From the NCBI RefSeq assembly GCF_033958435.1, contig NC_134152.1, forward strand, positions 23,658,001-23,722,000: a stretch of 64,000 nt of DNA, written 5' to 3'. Positions 37,901-47,925 of this stretch are shown in pieces. A program made the position numbers and the translations under genes. Positions within the stretch are counted from its first letter, which is position 1; each line of letters opens with the position of its first letter. The notes below the pieces were generated by a model. The model did not search any database, had not been told where the DNA came from, and saw only the letters and a list, made by a program, of their open reading frames with translations. Origin of the DNA: Carettochelys insculpta (lineage: Eukaryota; Chordata; Testudines; Carettochelyidae).

Positions 37901-40900
37901 AAGAGATCCTCTGGCAGGGCTTCTTTCAAAAGATCTCTGTAGTGTAGACTCAGCCTATATGTTTGATTTTCCAACGAAGATGATCAATTGGTAACAAAAG
38001 AGCCTTCTATATTTAATAAGGAAGATTTCTGTATAAGCTCTTTGAATTAAATCAACATTGGATCAAAAATTGCATTGGCCTATTCCCTGAAATTTCAATT
38101 GATCTGTTTTTGTTATTTTTAATCACACTTGATTTCATAATGTCACAGCTGTTGTTACTGTGATTTTTAAATTCCTTTTTGGATATTTTTCCCCATAGCT
38201 TTGTGTCTTTCTTCCCTTTCAGAGTTTACTTCAAAATGCTCTGTTCTACACACCTTATTTTGAATTTGCAGTCAGATTCTTAAAACCATTTTACAACATC
38301 CAAAGGTTAGATATTTGCTGTACTAAAAGACGTTGCTGGGTGTGTACACACACACACACACATACCCCTAAAATACTGAAATTAGAAGAGTAAAGGCAAA
38401 TTTAGAAATAACAACTCAACATTACCAGTAATTCTTCTTCTTGATACTCAATTACTGGTTTTCCATCTTTGTGGTATTTTTCTATCACGGGATTCCTTAC
38501 TACCTAGAAGGCAGAACAAACTGGCATCAGACAATGCAGAATGTATTTAGCAATTTTTGACATTTTAGGAAGCTACATATCATGTATATAAATACCATGA
38601 CCATCCAGAAATTTTCTTCAGGTTCATTGAAGAACTGTCTATTCTTCTGAGTATGCAAAGATTTTGCAGGTTTTGATGGACTAAAGGTCCTGGAAAATAA
38701 TATACATTGGAACAAAATTTTAGCAAATGTACAATCTGTTATACGGTAATAAACCATGTGAAAGGTAACACCTTACTACCTTGTGAATTGTACTATAGCT
38801 TCACACAATCCAACATTTCTAATCTTTTCATTCTTTTCTGCTTCATTTGGGTGATAAAAGAGAATCTTCTTTTCCTCCTAAAATTTGAAATCACAAAAAA
38901 TTATATCATTTTTCAAAATAAATTTTAGCTCCTTAAATTTACTGAACAGAGTGTAAAAACCTTCTCGTCACCAGACAGATTTATATAAATAATAAAAGTT
39001 ATACAATGCACATGGAAGCCTGCCATCAAAAAAGATCTCAAAGTGCTTCACAAATGCAAAATGCTTCACAAATTACACACAAGAATCACCTAATTTTCCA
39101 TTGGAATTTGGCTGAATTGAAAGGAAGCAACAGTTCAGCTGTGTACAGTAGAACAGTACATATTTAGAAAAAGAAGTTAAAAAAATGTTTATCAATGTGT
39201 ATATTTAATTCCCATCACAATAAGTAGAAAATAGGCCCCTTCACACATTAAAGCTGGCCTTGTTTCTTAAAAGAAAGATTTTTATTTTTTTTTCAACATC
39301 TATCAAAAAATTCAGGTGCACTACAAAAGTTAAGCACACTTTTTTAAAAATGTGTTAGCCTCAGAATTCAACAAAATTTATGCACAGAAAACTATTAATA
39401 TGTTAGCTGTGAAATTTGCTATTATCTAAAATGGAAAATTGTACTCATCTCAAGTAAATTCAAGTAGGTAAGTACACGCTAGACATGTTATTTTAGAAGT
39501 GGGCACTATTAAAACAGAACCAAGTTTTTTGTTTTAATCAGGTTAAATATGCCATTTCTTCTTTTGTTGCAAATATTTGGAAAAGTACATTTTACTCAAT
39601 CATTGCATTGACAAAAATAACTGCTACTATGAAAACAGTAGCATGCACCACTCATCATTTTACAACCAATGCACAAAATATACTTAGGTATTACTTATTT
39701 ACCATTTAAGTAGAGATAAATCTGGATATATGTGGCAGCTGTTGAACAATGCATCACTATAGTTCATCAGATACTAGAGTGATTGGTGCCACACTAGTAC
39801 CTATGTATATTATTAAACTGATTATCTTAACTCTAACAAATTAAACTACATGACAATAGGTAGATAGTCTATAATGGCTGTTTTAAAAGTAGTATGTCAT
39901 CTGAATGGGACAGCCTGACAGATTAGTCTTCCCTTATTTTTGCTAGTTAATTTACTAGCTTCAACTAGGTCATGGGTGGCTCTTCAGAAGTCAGCTCCTT
40001 GTACAGGACATGGAGCTACAGGTGCCAAGTTTCTAATGTGCTGGGGGTGCTCATTACTTATCCCCTGGCTCTGCCCCAAGCCCTGCCCTATCTCCATTCC
40101 TTCCACAAGTCTGCCTTACCCTTGCCCCTCCCTCACAGAGGCTAGGGCGGATCACAGAGGGCAGGAGGTAGGGAGATGCTGATTGGCAGGGCTGCTGGCT
40201 GGCCAAAGGTGCTGTAGGTGTTTAAGCGGGAGCTTCTGATGTATTATTACAGTGGCTCTTTGACAACATACACTGGTAAATTCTGGCTCCTTCTCAGATT
40301 CAGGTTGGCCTCCCAGACCTATCTGCTCAAAACAAAATACAATGCTCAGTATCTTGTTATCAATTTGCTCACTTATAGTAGCAGATACTTTTCCTGACTA
40401 TAGAAAGGATTCATCATCCTACTCTCAGTCACATTGATTAAAGACTTAATGTTTACAAAGTGCTGATGAATTTAAAAAGCCGTATAAGCATTTAGCATAA
40501 CTATTATGTACCTGGAACATCTAACCAGATGAAAGATTTCTGAAGCATTTTTTAAAAAATCTTAACATTCAAAGCCCTGACCCAACAAGCTCAGGTGCTC
40601 GCAATAATTTCTGTGATTTCATGGATCTCTGCTTGCTTAACCAAACAGAAATTTGTGGAATCAGGACATAAAATTGTGCATGCATTTATTTTATGTATGG
40701 AATTGCTGTCAGCTTTGGTTTCATTGTTTTTTTGCCACTGCTGCTTTTCCAGTCTTTACCTTGATGCTGCAGGAATATACTGGGTCTAAATGCTAAAGTT
40801 TTAGCTATACACCACTAGCTTAAAAATCTACTTTTGTTGAATATTTTAACATTGTCAGAGTAAATACCTAAAGATTACGGTAGCTGCTTTTTCTCTATTT

Positions 40901-41724
40901 TTCAGATTATGTTATGCAGTTAAATAATATTTTATTTTTAGTCAGTTTCACTGCTTAATCAGGTTCCCTTTCCCCTGTCTTTTGTGGGGGGGTTTTACAG
41001 TGCAACAGAGGTCAGAGAAATCATTTTGAAAACAGAAATATGTTACTGTAAAACCCCAAATACTGGTAAATTGATCCTAGGGCAGTTGTAATACTGAAAA
41101 AAAAATGTAGCTCCTACTCTTAAGAAGAAAGGGTCTCTTTATAGCTGTCGAGGAACTTAACAGCAGCCCTTCTCCAAAGGTGTTCGCTAGGTAATGATGC
41201 TAATAAAGCAGAACGTTTTGCTGTCCAGTCTCTAGTTAAAAACAGAATGGGTCGAGCAGAAGCCTGAGAGCTGCTCCGTGGTAGTCGGCCAGCGCAAACG
41301 TTAGTCAGGATGTCTTGGTGGGGGCAGCAGCACCGTGGCAGGGCAACATCGCAGATGTTTCACGGGCGGCGGAGCTTGCATGAATGTTGGAAAGATGAGG
41401 GGACAGCGAGGGGGGTCGCCCCTGACAGACACACACATGTCGCCACTCCTCAGACAGACGTTCCCCTAGCCCCGCTCCTTAGATGACCGAACGCCCGCCA
41501 CCCACGCGCGCGCCTTGCAACAACGCCCTCCCCAAAGAGAGGCACCGACCCCCCACCCAACCCCGGCCGGACCGCCTGACACCCTCCCTCGCCCCGCGCG
41601 CCCAGGCTGCTCCCTGTACCTCTCCCTCTCTGGGCCCCAGCTTCGGGTTGTAGATGAAGAAGCTGAGCAGGGCCGGGGCGAGCTGCTTCTCCTGCCCGGC
41701 TCCGCCCGCCACCGCCGCCGCCAT
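13990..41724 (-). CDS. CCZ1: Vacuolar fusion protein CCZ1 homolog, complete
   Basis: CCZ1 pairs with MON1 to form the guanine-nucleotide exchange factor that loads Rab7 on late endosomes and autophagosomes. Fifteen coding exons, in gene order: 41724-41620, 38877-38780, 38689-38596, 38503-38426, 36163-36116, 35637-35554, 32369-32194, 30671-30590, 28010-27949, 26784-26673, 25670-25637, 25187-25070, 17740-17582, 16197-16070, 14045-13990. All have AG/GT borders and the phases join without error, giving 1434 nt, 477 aa. Recognised stretches run the full length: SFFIYNP near residue 21, FSPSKPAKSLHTQKNRQFFN, DKMTYLKIQSFINRMEESLN, NIVKYTAFLYNDQLIW, DSIVGPQLTVLASDICEQ, DYWVVGKKSD, and C-terminal FNNIFFLD. 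The family has longin-type domains. The N-terminus is a few residues shorter than in human (482 aa from memory). Exon 12 has a weak donor, GTTTGT. The introns are repeat-rich. The start ATG was chosen because it is in a CpG island and followed by the expected Ala/Gly-rich leader. Confidence 0.97.
15156..15442 (-). repeat. Dispersed DNA-transposon-like repeat, family A copy 2
   Basis: Reverse-complement copy of the repeats at 2811 and 31181. On the - strand it starts ACAGGTTGAACCTCTCTAAT and contains CTGGCTGGTGCT, AACAGCATTACCAACACTTC and TGGCCACAGCCATGA. It lies inside the intron before CCZ1 exon 14's downstream neighbour (between exons 15 and 14). Confidence 0.6.
17064..17259. mobile_element. 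Short TACAGTA-ended DNA transposon
   Basis: Begins TACAGTAGAGTCTCACCATTC and ends with the complement of TACAGTAGGGTCTCAAGATTC, giving a clear terminal inverted repeat of about 20 bp; a second inner pair (CAAATGCTGAATTTAGCAAA and GAATTCGCAAACATTAAGTT) is visible. About 196 bp. Pogo/Tigger-like by its ends. Confidence 0.6.
17460..17490 (+). repeat. (GA)n(GT)n microsatellite
   Basis: A run of about ten GA units followed by about five TG units, directly upstream (on +) of CCZ1 exon 13 within the intron. Confidence 0.9.
18000..18440. other. GC-rich intronic patch
   Basis: A GC-rich island in the large intron between CCZ1 exons 13 and 12, with no exon borders and no recognised family. It is probably an old repeat interior rather than a regulatory CpG island, as CpG is scarce. 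Confidence 0.3.
19208..19621. mobile_element. MITE with long inverted arms (more than 130 bp each)
   Basis: Starts GGCTGTGGCCACACTTGG and ends with its complement. The arms stay alignable for about 135 bp: both contain ATGGCCATGCTAATGGCCAA, TCAAAGAATACTAATGAG and ATATTCAGC.CCTCATTAGC. The remaining core is about 140 bp. As RNA the element folds into one long hairpin. It is intronic in CCZ1. Confidence 0.75.
20900..21620. other. Purine-rich stretch, possible degenerate minisatellite
   Basis: The + strand is strongly G/A-rich, with loosely repeated units of the GGGACTGG/GACTTGG/GAGGA type. Frames on the - strand look like a Ser/Pro/Leu-rich protein only because of this composition. No exon signal. 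Confidence 0.35.
22435..22585 (+). mobile_element. MIR SINE
   Basis: The diagnostic core TTTTCTACAGATGAGTAACT, GAGGCACAGAAATATTAAG and TTGTCCAAGGCACCAGACAG is present, then the usual GGCAGACTTAGAGGCC-type tail. Old and diverged, as expected for MIR, in a CCZ1 intron. Confidence 0.75.
24256..24336. mobile_element. Very short MITE (about 80 bp)
   Basis: GGTGCTGTCCACATTAGTTCC at the left pairs with the complement of the right end, GGCCCTATCTGTCCACACTGG. The centre is essentially absent, so only the ends remain. Superfamily unknown. Confidence 0.45.
26111..26384. mobile_element. TTAACC-ended short DNA transposon
   Basis: The left end ATTTTAAATGGTTAACCAGT and the complement of the right end ATTAAAATGGTTAACCAATT are inverted repeats; several further TTAACCAGT motifs sit in the left third, and a GC-rich core follows. 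It lies in the CCZ1 intron between exons 11 and 10. Confidence 0.6.
28325..28480 (+). mobile_element. MIR SINE fragment
   Basis: Contains GGAAACTGAGGCACAGGAAG followed by a diverged body and the end CTAGTGCCATAACTACAGGA, as in the MIR tail. Confidence 0.65.
29250..29513. mobile_element. Tigger-like element remnant, right end
   Basis: The right end is CATGTAAGTCGGGGGTCTACTGTA, a pogo/Tigger-type terminus (GGGGGTCTACTGTA). The C-rich interior beginning GTCCATCCAGGCAAGGTTCT recurs at about 37150. The left terminus was not identified. Confidence 0.45.
31181..31487 (+). repeat. Dispersed DNA-transposon-like repeat, family A copy 3
   Basis: Best preserved copy: starts GGGTTGAACCTCTCTAATCA and ends TTCTCTGTTCAACTTGTA, with GTCTAGCAGCATTGCCAACA and AACTTGGCCACACCCATGAC inside. 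It lies in a CCZ1 intron (between exons 8 and 7). Confidence 0.65.
33321..33464 (-). mobile_element. Penelope-like pseudo-LTR unit, antisense
   Basis: The + strand reads TATCAGAGTGGTATCCATAT, then AACAACAAGAAGTCCAGTGG, and ends past a hammerhead-like core that is read on the - strand. Flanks TTAAAACTGTTTAG (33307-33320) and TTAAGATTGTTTAG (33465-33478) match at 12 of 14 positions and look like a diverged target-site duplication. Confidence 0.7.
33404..33446 (-). ncRNA. Hammerhead-ribozyme-like motif, second copy
   Basis: On the - strand: CTGAGGA (33440-33434), stem II GTGG with CCAC around a loop, GAAA (33416-33413), AGCT (33413-33410), then ATGCTC. Stem I pairs GAACAT with ATGCTC, with one mismatch at the fourth pair. 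The variable N in CUGANGA is G here. Confidence 0.5.
33743..34312 (+). pseudogene. GIY-YIG endonuclease end of a Penelope-like polyprotein
   Basis: Residue patterns in three frames: CNKPHCQFCLHI from 33866 (the Cys-rich stretch that precedes GIY-YIG in Penelope-like elements), then NVIYAIICQQCP from 33979 ending in a stop, then QRMHGYKSDIRNLNTHKPVS and EHFNGAGHSIQDLKTCIL. The order CxxxxCxxC, NVVYxIxC, H.SDIR, PVS.HFN..GHS.QDL is characteristic of the C-terminal domain. The YIGET part is deleted and frameshifts interrupt the frame, so it is dead. The last frame runs on into the ribozyme unit. Confidence 0.6.
34312..34349 (+). ncRNA. Hammerhead-ribozyme-like motif, third copy
   Basis: CTGAAGA 34315-34321; stem II GTGGG (34323-34327) with CCCAC (34333-34337); GAAA 34338-34341; AGCT 34341-34344; position 17 C34345. 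Stem I pairs GAT (34312-34314) with ATC (34346-34348), where the copy at 13561 has CAT with ATG: a compensated change at the third pair. Further stem I pairs are lost. Confidence 0.5.
36397..36706 (-). mobile_element. CR1 LINE 3' fragment
   Basis: The + strand begins AGAATGGCCATACTAGGTCA and CCAAAGGTCCATCTAGC, the complement of the CR1 3' tail found in sense at 52190. The sequence continues with the usual 3' non-coding region. Within the CCZ1 intron before exon 5. Confidence 0.8.
37140..37440. repeat. C-rich repeat related to the one at 29250
   Basis: Shares CTRTCCATC, GGCAAGGTT and CATGTTCCCCCCA-type segments with 29270-29330, then a CAGCCC/AGCAC-rich interior. Its frames encode Pro/Ser-rich nonsense. 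Probably a second Tigger-like remnant without clear ends. Confidence 0.4.
37547..37955. mobile_element. MITE, about 410 bp, TTTCAAAAGA-rich
   Basis: Left end GGCTGCATCTACATTAGC and complement of the right end GGCTGAGTCTACACTACA are inverted repeats. TTCAAAAGA motifs occur many times in both halves, in opposite orientation. TAT stands on both outer sides and may be the target duplication. In the CCZ1 intron between exons 5 and 4. Confidence 0.6.
38338..38362 (+). repeat. (CA)n microsatellite
   Basis: GTGTGTA followed by about nine CA units, close to CCZ1 exon 4. Confidence 0.85.
40014..40230. repeat. Unclassified dispersed repeat, CTGCCCC-rich
   Basis: A compositionally distinct block in CCZ1 intron 1, with GGTGCCAAGT near its start, a run of CCCTGCCC/CCCCTCCC units and a GGCAGGAGGTAGGGAGATG end. 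I recognise its general look from reptile repeats but cannot name the family. Confidence 0.35.
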
Positions 41725-42400
41725 ACTGGGCCTGACGCGAGAGAGCCTGAGGCTGGCAGCCGCCACACACCATCGGGAAGCAACCGGGAACCCTCAGCCG
41801 GCACCGACCCCGGCCGCGCACGGCACTTCCGGCTTCCCTGCCCCGGAAGGGAACCACGCTGACCCGGATGCGCTCTAGCTGCGCCCGCCGGTGGCACCAA
41901 AGCGACCCTCTGAGGGGATGCACCGACCCCCCGGGCCTTGCTCCCTCCGCCACAGCTGGCCGGCGCCCGTCGCACTGCGGGGCTCCCCCGGCGGCTTGTA
42001 GAACCCCTGCGAGGGTGACAGGAGGGATCCCTCCGGCCCTGTTCCTCAGGACGCTCAGCCGGCGGGGCCCGCAGTACTGCCGAGGTGGGGGCCTCCCCCC
42101 GAGAAGTTTCAGTGACCCTGGCAGGTCCGGTTATGCACCTCGTGAGACGTGCCCGTGGCGAGGAGAGCGAGCCTCTCTCTCTCTGCCTGTGGGAAGCGGT
42201 ATGGGGCACTGGGTCTGGCCGGGACAGGGTAGCGGAGTGGCGGCGTGTCCTGGTGCAGCGGGGCGGTGATGCTCTAGGTCGGGGTGGGGGGCAGGAGCTA
42301 CAACCTGACCCGACCCTTCTCCTGTGGGACAGGCCGAGGGACCAGGAGCCGTGGCCCTACCCTCCTGCTTCCTGAGGCCACCGTGGGAGTCCTTGGTAAG
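41270..42400. promoter_or_regulatory. CCZ1: CpG-island promoter of CCZ1
   Basis: GC-rich and CpG-rich block covering exon 1, unlike anything else in the window. About 100-125 bp upstream of the ATG (41724) lie two ETS-type sites in opposite orientation, ACTTCCGG (41825-41832) and CCGGAAG (41843-41849), common in TATA-less housekeeping promoters. No TATA box is seen. Long frames here on both strands (up to 247 codons) result from GC richness. Whether transcription also starts to the right is unknown. Confidence 0.7.
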
Positions 42401-42740
42401 CCCCCTCCATGCCTCCTAGCCCTGAGCGCTCTGCCCCTTCCCCATCTTAAGCCCCAGCACATACCCAACGCTGCACCCTCCCCCTGCTATATGCCCCCAC
42501 CACTTGTCCTCAGTTCTGCTCCCTCCACATTGTGATTTCACACCCCCCGCCAGCTCTTCCAGCCTCTGACTTCCTGCACTATAGCCATATCCCTACACAC
42601 ACCTAGCCCCCTGCCCTGAGCCCCCTTATGACCACCCCCTTACACTTCCACACCCACTGCCCCGACTCCTGCACTATCCACTCCTTTCCCTGAGCCCCAC
42701 TATTTAAATAAACATACATTTTCGTTTTAAATTAAAAAAA
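42395..42740. other. C-rich tract ending in an A-rich run
   Basis: CCCC-rich irregular repeats (GCCCCAGCAC, GCCCCTTCC, GAGCCCCCTTATG) are followed by TTTAAATAAACATA and a run of A residues. The end resembles a retroposed tail, but no source gene was recognised. Confidence 0.3.
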
Positions 42741-44154
42741 AAAACAAAAAAAACCTACCTTCAGTTAAGGACCTGACTAATGCTGGGTAAATATACTAGT
42801 TAATGATAATACTGGAAGGAACTATACTGTAGAATATATAGGATGGGAATGTGGTTATGTGTCACTGCTGAGATAGGCTGCAGGTGGGTGGTATGGATAC
42901 TCATTTGCCAACTACTGATTTTCTAGATGTCTAGCAATTGTATTGATGGCAAATGAACGTCAGCAGTCTCTACTATTAGTTACTTAGAAAAGTTTTTTGT
43001 GGGATTTATCGGAATATATACTGAATCTGTGTTCAAGTTTAAAACATAAAGTAAATTATTACAGCTCGTGCAAATAACAAAGCAGGTGGAAACTATTATT
43101 AGGGTTCCAGTTTGTCTATCTTCTTAATTGTATGCACAGTAACACCACACCTTGGTATTTGTAGAGTGTCACAAGATAGCTGTGAGTTTGAAATCTGATT
43201 CCTAGCCCTTCATTACATAACATTAAACCATTGTAGAAATGCATTTACAATTAAATGTGACAGTGGATTATCCCTGCATCACAGGCAAATAATTAAAAAC
43301 ACTGATATTGATTTACTGTACATACACAACCCAAAACCTGAAGCGGAAATGGGAACTTTTTTTTTTTATCATGTTGTCATACCTTTCAGGTTGTTAACTG
43401 TTTCTGGCTACTATTTTGAGCATTTCTGTCAGCTGCATAATAGCAGACTTTAAAAAAAAACCCTACACACTATAAATCACTTTGTGTGTTGGAGATGACA
43501 GCTCTAAACAAATACAGCTGACAGGTCAAATAGTTATTTCATTGACAGTCTGTGGGCTGAAAATGTTGCCAGAAGTAGGCGAGTCAGCAGTTTGTTATTG
43601 TCAGTAGCAACAAAATAAGATCATGATCCTGGAGTGAATGCAAGGCAGGTGGAATCCCGAATCCACACAGAACTACTTACAACACTGAGGCTCAAGGCAT
43701 TTTAGTTCTGAATGGAAAGTAATATGTCACAGAAGGAATAGTTGGGTTCTAACTCCCTTTTTCTGAATTTCATGTAAGTAACATGCCTCCCCAACATTCT
43801 GCATGTGCATGATTTTGATTTTACTAAGAGGAAAGTGGTAAGCTGTGAAAATAAAGTAGAAAGAAAAATATTAATGGTAAAAAGAAACCTTCCTGATTCC
43901 CTTCTAAAGCCCAATATGGGGTCAGTGTGTTATTCAGAAGCCTTCTGCTGATAACAGGGAATGTCGTAGATTTAAAAATTATAAACTTCAATATGTCTAC
44001 TTCAGCCCATAATCTCCTCAGCAGCCTTAACAAAGAGGAAATAAAGGTGAGATATGTGGTTTGTTCAGGAGGTAAACAGATTACTGACTGTCAATCCATA
44101 TATCTCATTTCTGTGTCTAAGGAATGCAAATCTATAATTTTTGCATGTTTATCC

Positions 44155-44522
44155 AATCAGCTTCTGTCAGGGGCAGGGAGAGTCAGTCTGTCACTCCTGA
44201 CAATAGTGGTTTTTCTGCTCCTGTCAGGGGCGGCAGCCACTCCTTTCAGTGGCAGCATCTTGGCTGCTGCCCTTGAGAGGAGTGGGGAAAATGCTGCTAT
44301 CGGGGTGGAGAGAGTCAGGCTGCCACTACTGACAAGAGCAGTTTCTCTGCTTTTGTCAGGGGCAGCAGTCACTCCTGTCAGTGGCAGCAGCTGGGCTGTG
44401 CCCCTGAGAGGAGCCAGGAAACTGACCAGCACAGCAGCACTGGTCAGTTTCCCCACTCCTCTGAGTGACATTAACCCGAGATACATGCATTCAAGTTGCA
44501 CATATCTTGGGGGTCTGCTGTA
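44155..44522. mobile_element. Tigger-like remnant with internal duplicated block
   Basis: The right end TTGGGGGTCTGCTGTA is close to the terminus at 29500-29513. The interior contains two tandem blocks of about 130 bp (about 44160-44290 and 44300-44420), each with GAGAGTCAG.CTG, TTTCTGCT.YTGTCAGGGG and GTCAGTGGCAGCA segments. Frames on both strands through these blocks are not genes. Confidence 0.5.
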
Positions 44523-45145
44523 AGCCCAAATTTCTCAGCCTCTTCTCATAGGTTATGTGTTTCAGCCCTTTAATCATTTTAATTGCCCTCCACTGAACCC
44601 ACTCCAATGCATTCACTTCCTTTCTATACTGTGTGGGGGCTCAGAACTGGACACAATACACCAGGTGTGGCCTCACCAGTGCCCAGTAGAGGGAAGTAAT
44701 AACTTCTCTAGATCTGCTGGAGATGCTCCTCCGAATGAACCCCAATATGCCATTAGCCTTCTTGGCTACAAGGGCACACTGTTGACTTATATCCAGCTTC
44801 TCATTCACTGTAATCCCCAGGTCCTTTTCTGCTGCACTGCTTCTTAGCCAGTCAGTCCCCAGCCTGTAACAATGCTTAGGATTCTTCCACCCCAAGTCAG
44901 GACTCTGCACTTCTCCTTGTTGAACCTCATCAGATTTCTTTTAGCCCAATCCTCCAGTTTGTCTCAGTCACTCTGGACCCTACCCCTACCCTCCAATATA
45001 TCTACCTACCCCCCTTGCTTAGTGTCATCTGCAAATTTTCTGAGGGTGCAATCCATCCTCACGTTGGGATAATTAATAAAGATGTTGAACAATAGTGGCC
45101 CTAGAACCAATCCTTGGGGCACTCCACTTGAAACCGACCATCATA
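44523..45145 (-). mobile_element. CR1 LINE fragment, reverse transcriptase region
   Basis: On the - strand the frame includes [35 protein letters not shown] and EKDLGITV, CR1 reverse-transcriptase C-terminal motifs. Stops and frameshifts show it is dead. It is more diverged than the copy at 47203 and extends further toward the 5' side of the element. Confidence 0.8.
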
Positions 45146-45569
45146 TTTAGGAGAAGTGAAAATAGTCAGTCACCGTGTGTCTGAAGACAACTGAAATTGA
45201 TGATTACATGATCAGAAGAAAATCTAGTAATCTTATAAATTGTTGCTAGTAATTAATTAAATGTTTTGATTCTCTTCGATATAGTTAGAATATGTCAGAC
45301 TGTCTACTAATATTAAGACAAAGTGCTTCTCCTTTGGTATAGTGCATTCATTTTTTTCACATATAAATAGAATACCACCAATATGCAATGAGAGAATGCA
45401 CAGTATGATCCCAAACGGGGTGTAGCATGTGCTTAGATACATTGCTTAATCAAGAGCCTATGTAAAAGTATTATTAAAATGTAGTAATTTTGTAATACAT
45501 ACGGATAAAATAATTGTTACTTTATAGACATTAATTCACCCTCAAAATGTGTGAATTAAGTAATACTGT

Positions 45570-46075
45570 TTCCGTTTGACAGATAGGAGACAGAGGCTCA
45601 GAATGATTGAGGGCTTGTCTACGCTTGCCCCCAACTTTGAAGGGAGCATGTTAATCAGGGCAATGGGAGATTACTAACAAAGTGCTGCGGTGACCACACA
45701 GCACTTCATTAGGCTAATTCTCCCCCATGACAACTTGAAAGTGTCAAACTTCAAAGTGCCTTTACTCCCCCAAATTTTGAGGAGTAAAGGCACTTTGAAG
45801 TAGCACAGGCACTTGAAAGTGCCCGTGGCTACACACATGCTGACACTTCAGAGTTGCTGTGGGGGAGAATTAGCCTAATGAAGTGCTACGTATTCACCGC
45901 AGCACTTCGTTAGTAATCTCCCATCACCCTGATTAATGTGCCCCCTTCGAAGTTGGGGGCAAGTGTAGACCCAGTCTCAGTGACTTTTCAAAAATTACAC
46001 AGCAGGTCTATGGTACTGCTGGGGTCTGAACCCCTGACTCCTAGTCCTATGTTTTAGACCCAAGATCATACTTTT
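45570..46075 (+). mobile_element. MIR SINE split by a MITE
   Basis: Left piece GACAGATAGGAGACAGAGGC (to 45608) and right piece AGTGACTTTTCAAAAATTAC, CAGCAGGTCTATGG, GGGTCTGAACCCCTGACTCC (45979-46075) together make one MIR interrupted by the MITE at 45609-45978. Confidence 0.7.
45609..45978. mobile_element. MITE with long inverted arms inserted in a MIR
   Basis: Left GGGCTTGTCTACGCTTGCCC and complement of the right end CTGGGTCTACACTTGCCCCC start arms of more than 120 bp each, both containing AACTTYGAAG, TGGGAGATTACTAA, AAGTGCTGCGGTG and AGGCTAATTCTCCC. A short central part repeats GGCACTTTGAAG. It folds into one long hairpin. Confidence 0.7.
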
Positions 46076-47202
46076 CTATGAAGTTACAGCAATGAATAGG
46101 ATGATTTGGAGAGGAGATGTATAACTGATAGATCCGATTTTCTATCATTTCAAAAATTCTATCAGTTTCCCTTTACTTAAAATTCAGACTTCCACTAGAC
46201 CAGGTAATGTGCTGCAAAATGGAAAATACTTTTTAGTGGAACCACTGTACTATAGAGATTTTTTTCCAAGAAATGCTATACAAAGGTTTCTTTGAATGCT
46301 GATGTCACAAATGCTGGAAATTGGACATACTCACGGAATGCTGAGATATAGTATTGCATTCTTCCTTATTTTAAGTCCTAATGTCTTGTGAGCCATAGCC
46401 AATTAAGATTACTAAGAAGCGTATGCTCAGATTAAAAAGTATGTCTTCATCTGGTAATCCCAAACAAGATTATACACTCTGGACATTTCACAGTCCTGTT
46501 GAATTGGTACAAGGGGAAGGCACATTTCAGTGCTTTCTCTTAATAGCAATCATCAAGGGGTTATAGTCCTTCACTAATTCTTCTGCTCCTTGGCTTGTCA
46601 GTTAGTGTGAACCATGCTGATAGCTTCTGCTAACCTGGAGGCACAGAAAGTTCTGATTCCCACCTGAATCAGGAAGTCTCTGAACAGGACACTGAATAGT
46701 TTGCATATCTTAAAGCATGTACAGCCATGTGTCTCATCCAGAGCAAGGGTTCCTAAACTGTGATATATGAGTTTGGTAGAAGTGGTACATCTGACACTCT
46801 TGAAAAACAAAATCATAACCCTTCCTGTTTCAAGTGAACAGTCATCACACACATTGCAATGCACCGGAAAATGGCCAAGATGCAAAATACTCTTTCCAGA
46901 CTGTTTTCAGACATAATGACTGTCTCATTGACCATGCTTCCATAGAAGTCATGTTTAGTGATGTATTATGTGCGGTGGGATTGGAAATGGGTGCTGTGGT
47001 CTGATCTGGTGCTCAGCTGGCTGGCTTTCTACAGAGGGCCCACACACAGGAAGCTGCTCCAGGAAAAAAAAAACAAAAAACAAAAAACAAAAAAAGAACC
47101 TTGCAGTACAAGAAAAAGTGCAATTTATGTAAAAGTTTGTGTTTCAGTGGGAAATGCATTTGAAACCATTTTGGGACTTCCCCCGCCCCCCAGGTATATT
47201 TC

Positions 47203-47925
47203 TTAATCACAGAATCATAGAGCTGGAAGGGACCTCAGGAGGTCATCTGGTCCAGCCCCCTGCTTCAAGCAGGATCAACCCCTACTAAGTCACCCCAGCC
47301 AGGACCTTGTCTAGCTGGGACTTAAAAATCTCAAGGGATGGAGAATCCACCACCTCTCTAGGCAACGCATTCCAATGCTTCACCACCCGCCTGGTGAAGT
47401 AGTTTTTCCTAATATCTAACCTACACCTCTCCCTCTTCAACTTCAGACCAGTACTCCTTGTTCTGCCATCTGACACCACTGAGAAAAGTTTCTCACTCTC
47501 CTTTTTAGAGCTCCCCTTCAGGAAGTTGAAGGCTGCTATTAAATCACCTCTAAGTCTTCTCTTCTGTGAACTAAACAAGCTGAAATCCCTCAGCCTATCC
47601 TCATAGGTCTTGTGCTCCAGACCCTTAATCATTTTTGTTGCCCTTCGCTGAACCTGCTCCAGCAAATCCACATCCTTTTTATACTGGGGGGCCCAAAACT
47701 GGACACAATATTCCAGATGTGGCCTCACCAGTGCCCAATAAAGAGGAATAACTACTTCTCTAGATTTGCTCAAAATGCTCCTCCTAATGCACCCCAGTAT
47801 GCTGTTAGCTTTCTTGGCTACAAGGGCACACTGTTTACTCATATCCAGCCTTTCATCCACCATAACCCCTAGGTCCCTTTCCATCGTACTGCTGCTGAGC
47901 CAGTCGGTCCCCAGAATGGTTGGTA
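47203..47925 (-). mobile_element. CR1 LINE 3' end with long RT remnant
   Basis: On the - strand a continuous frame reads [53 protein letters not shown] and ends [17 protein letters not shown], the CR1 reverse-transcriptase C-terminus, then the 3' untranslated end with GAATCATAGAGCTGGAAGG on + at 47211. The frame is open for about 210 codons, so it is younger than the neighbours. No 5' part; a typical 5'-truncated insertion. Confidence 0.9.

Noticed and set aside
41466..42209. 247-codon frame on the - strand over the CCZ1 promoter
   Set aside because: Explained by the GC-rich CpG island; CCZ1 exon 1 uses another frame (ATG at 41724) that matches the protein and splices correctly.
43927..44523. 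198-codon + strand frame
   Set aside because: Crosses unique sequence and a tandem-duplicated transposon remnant; no splice signals or recognisable domain.
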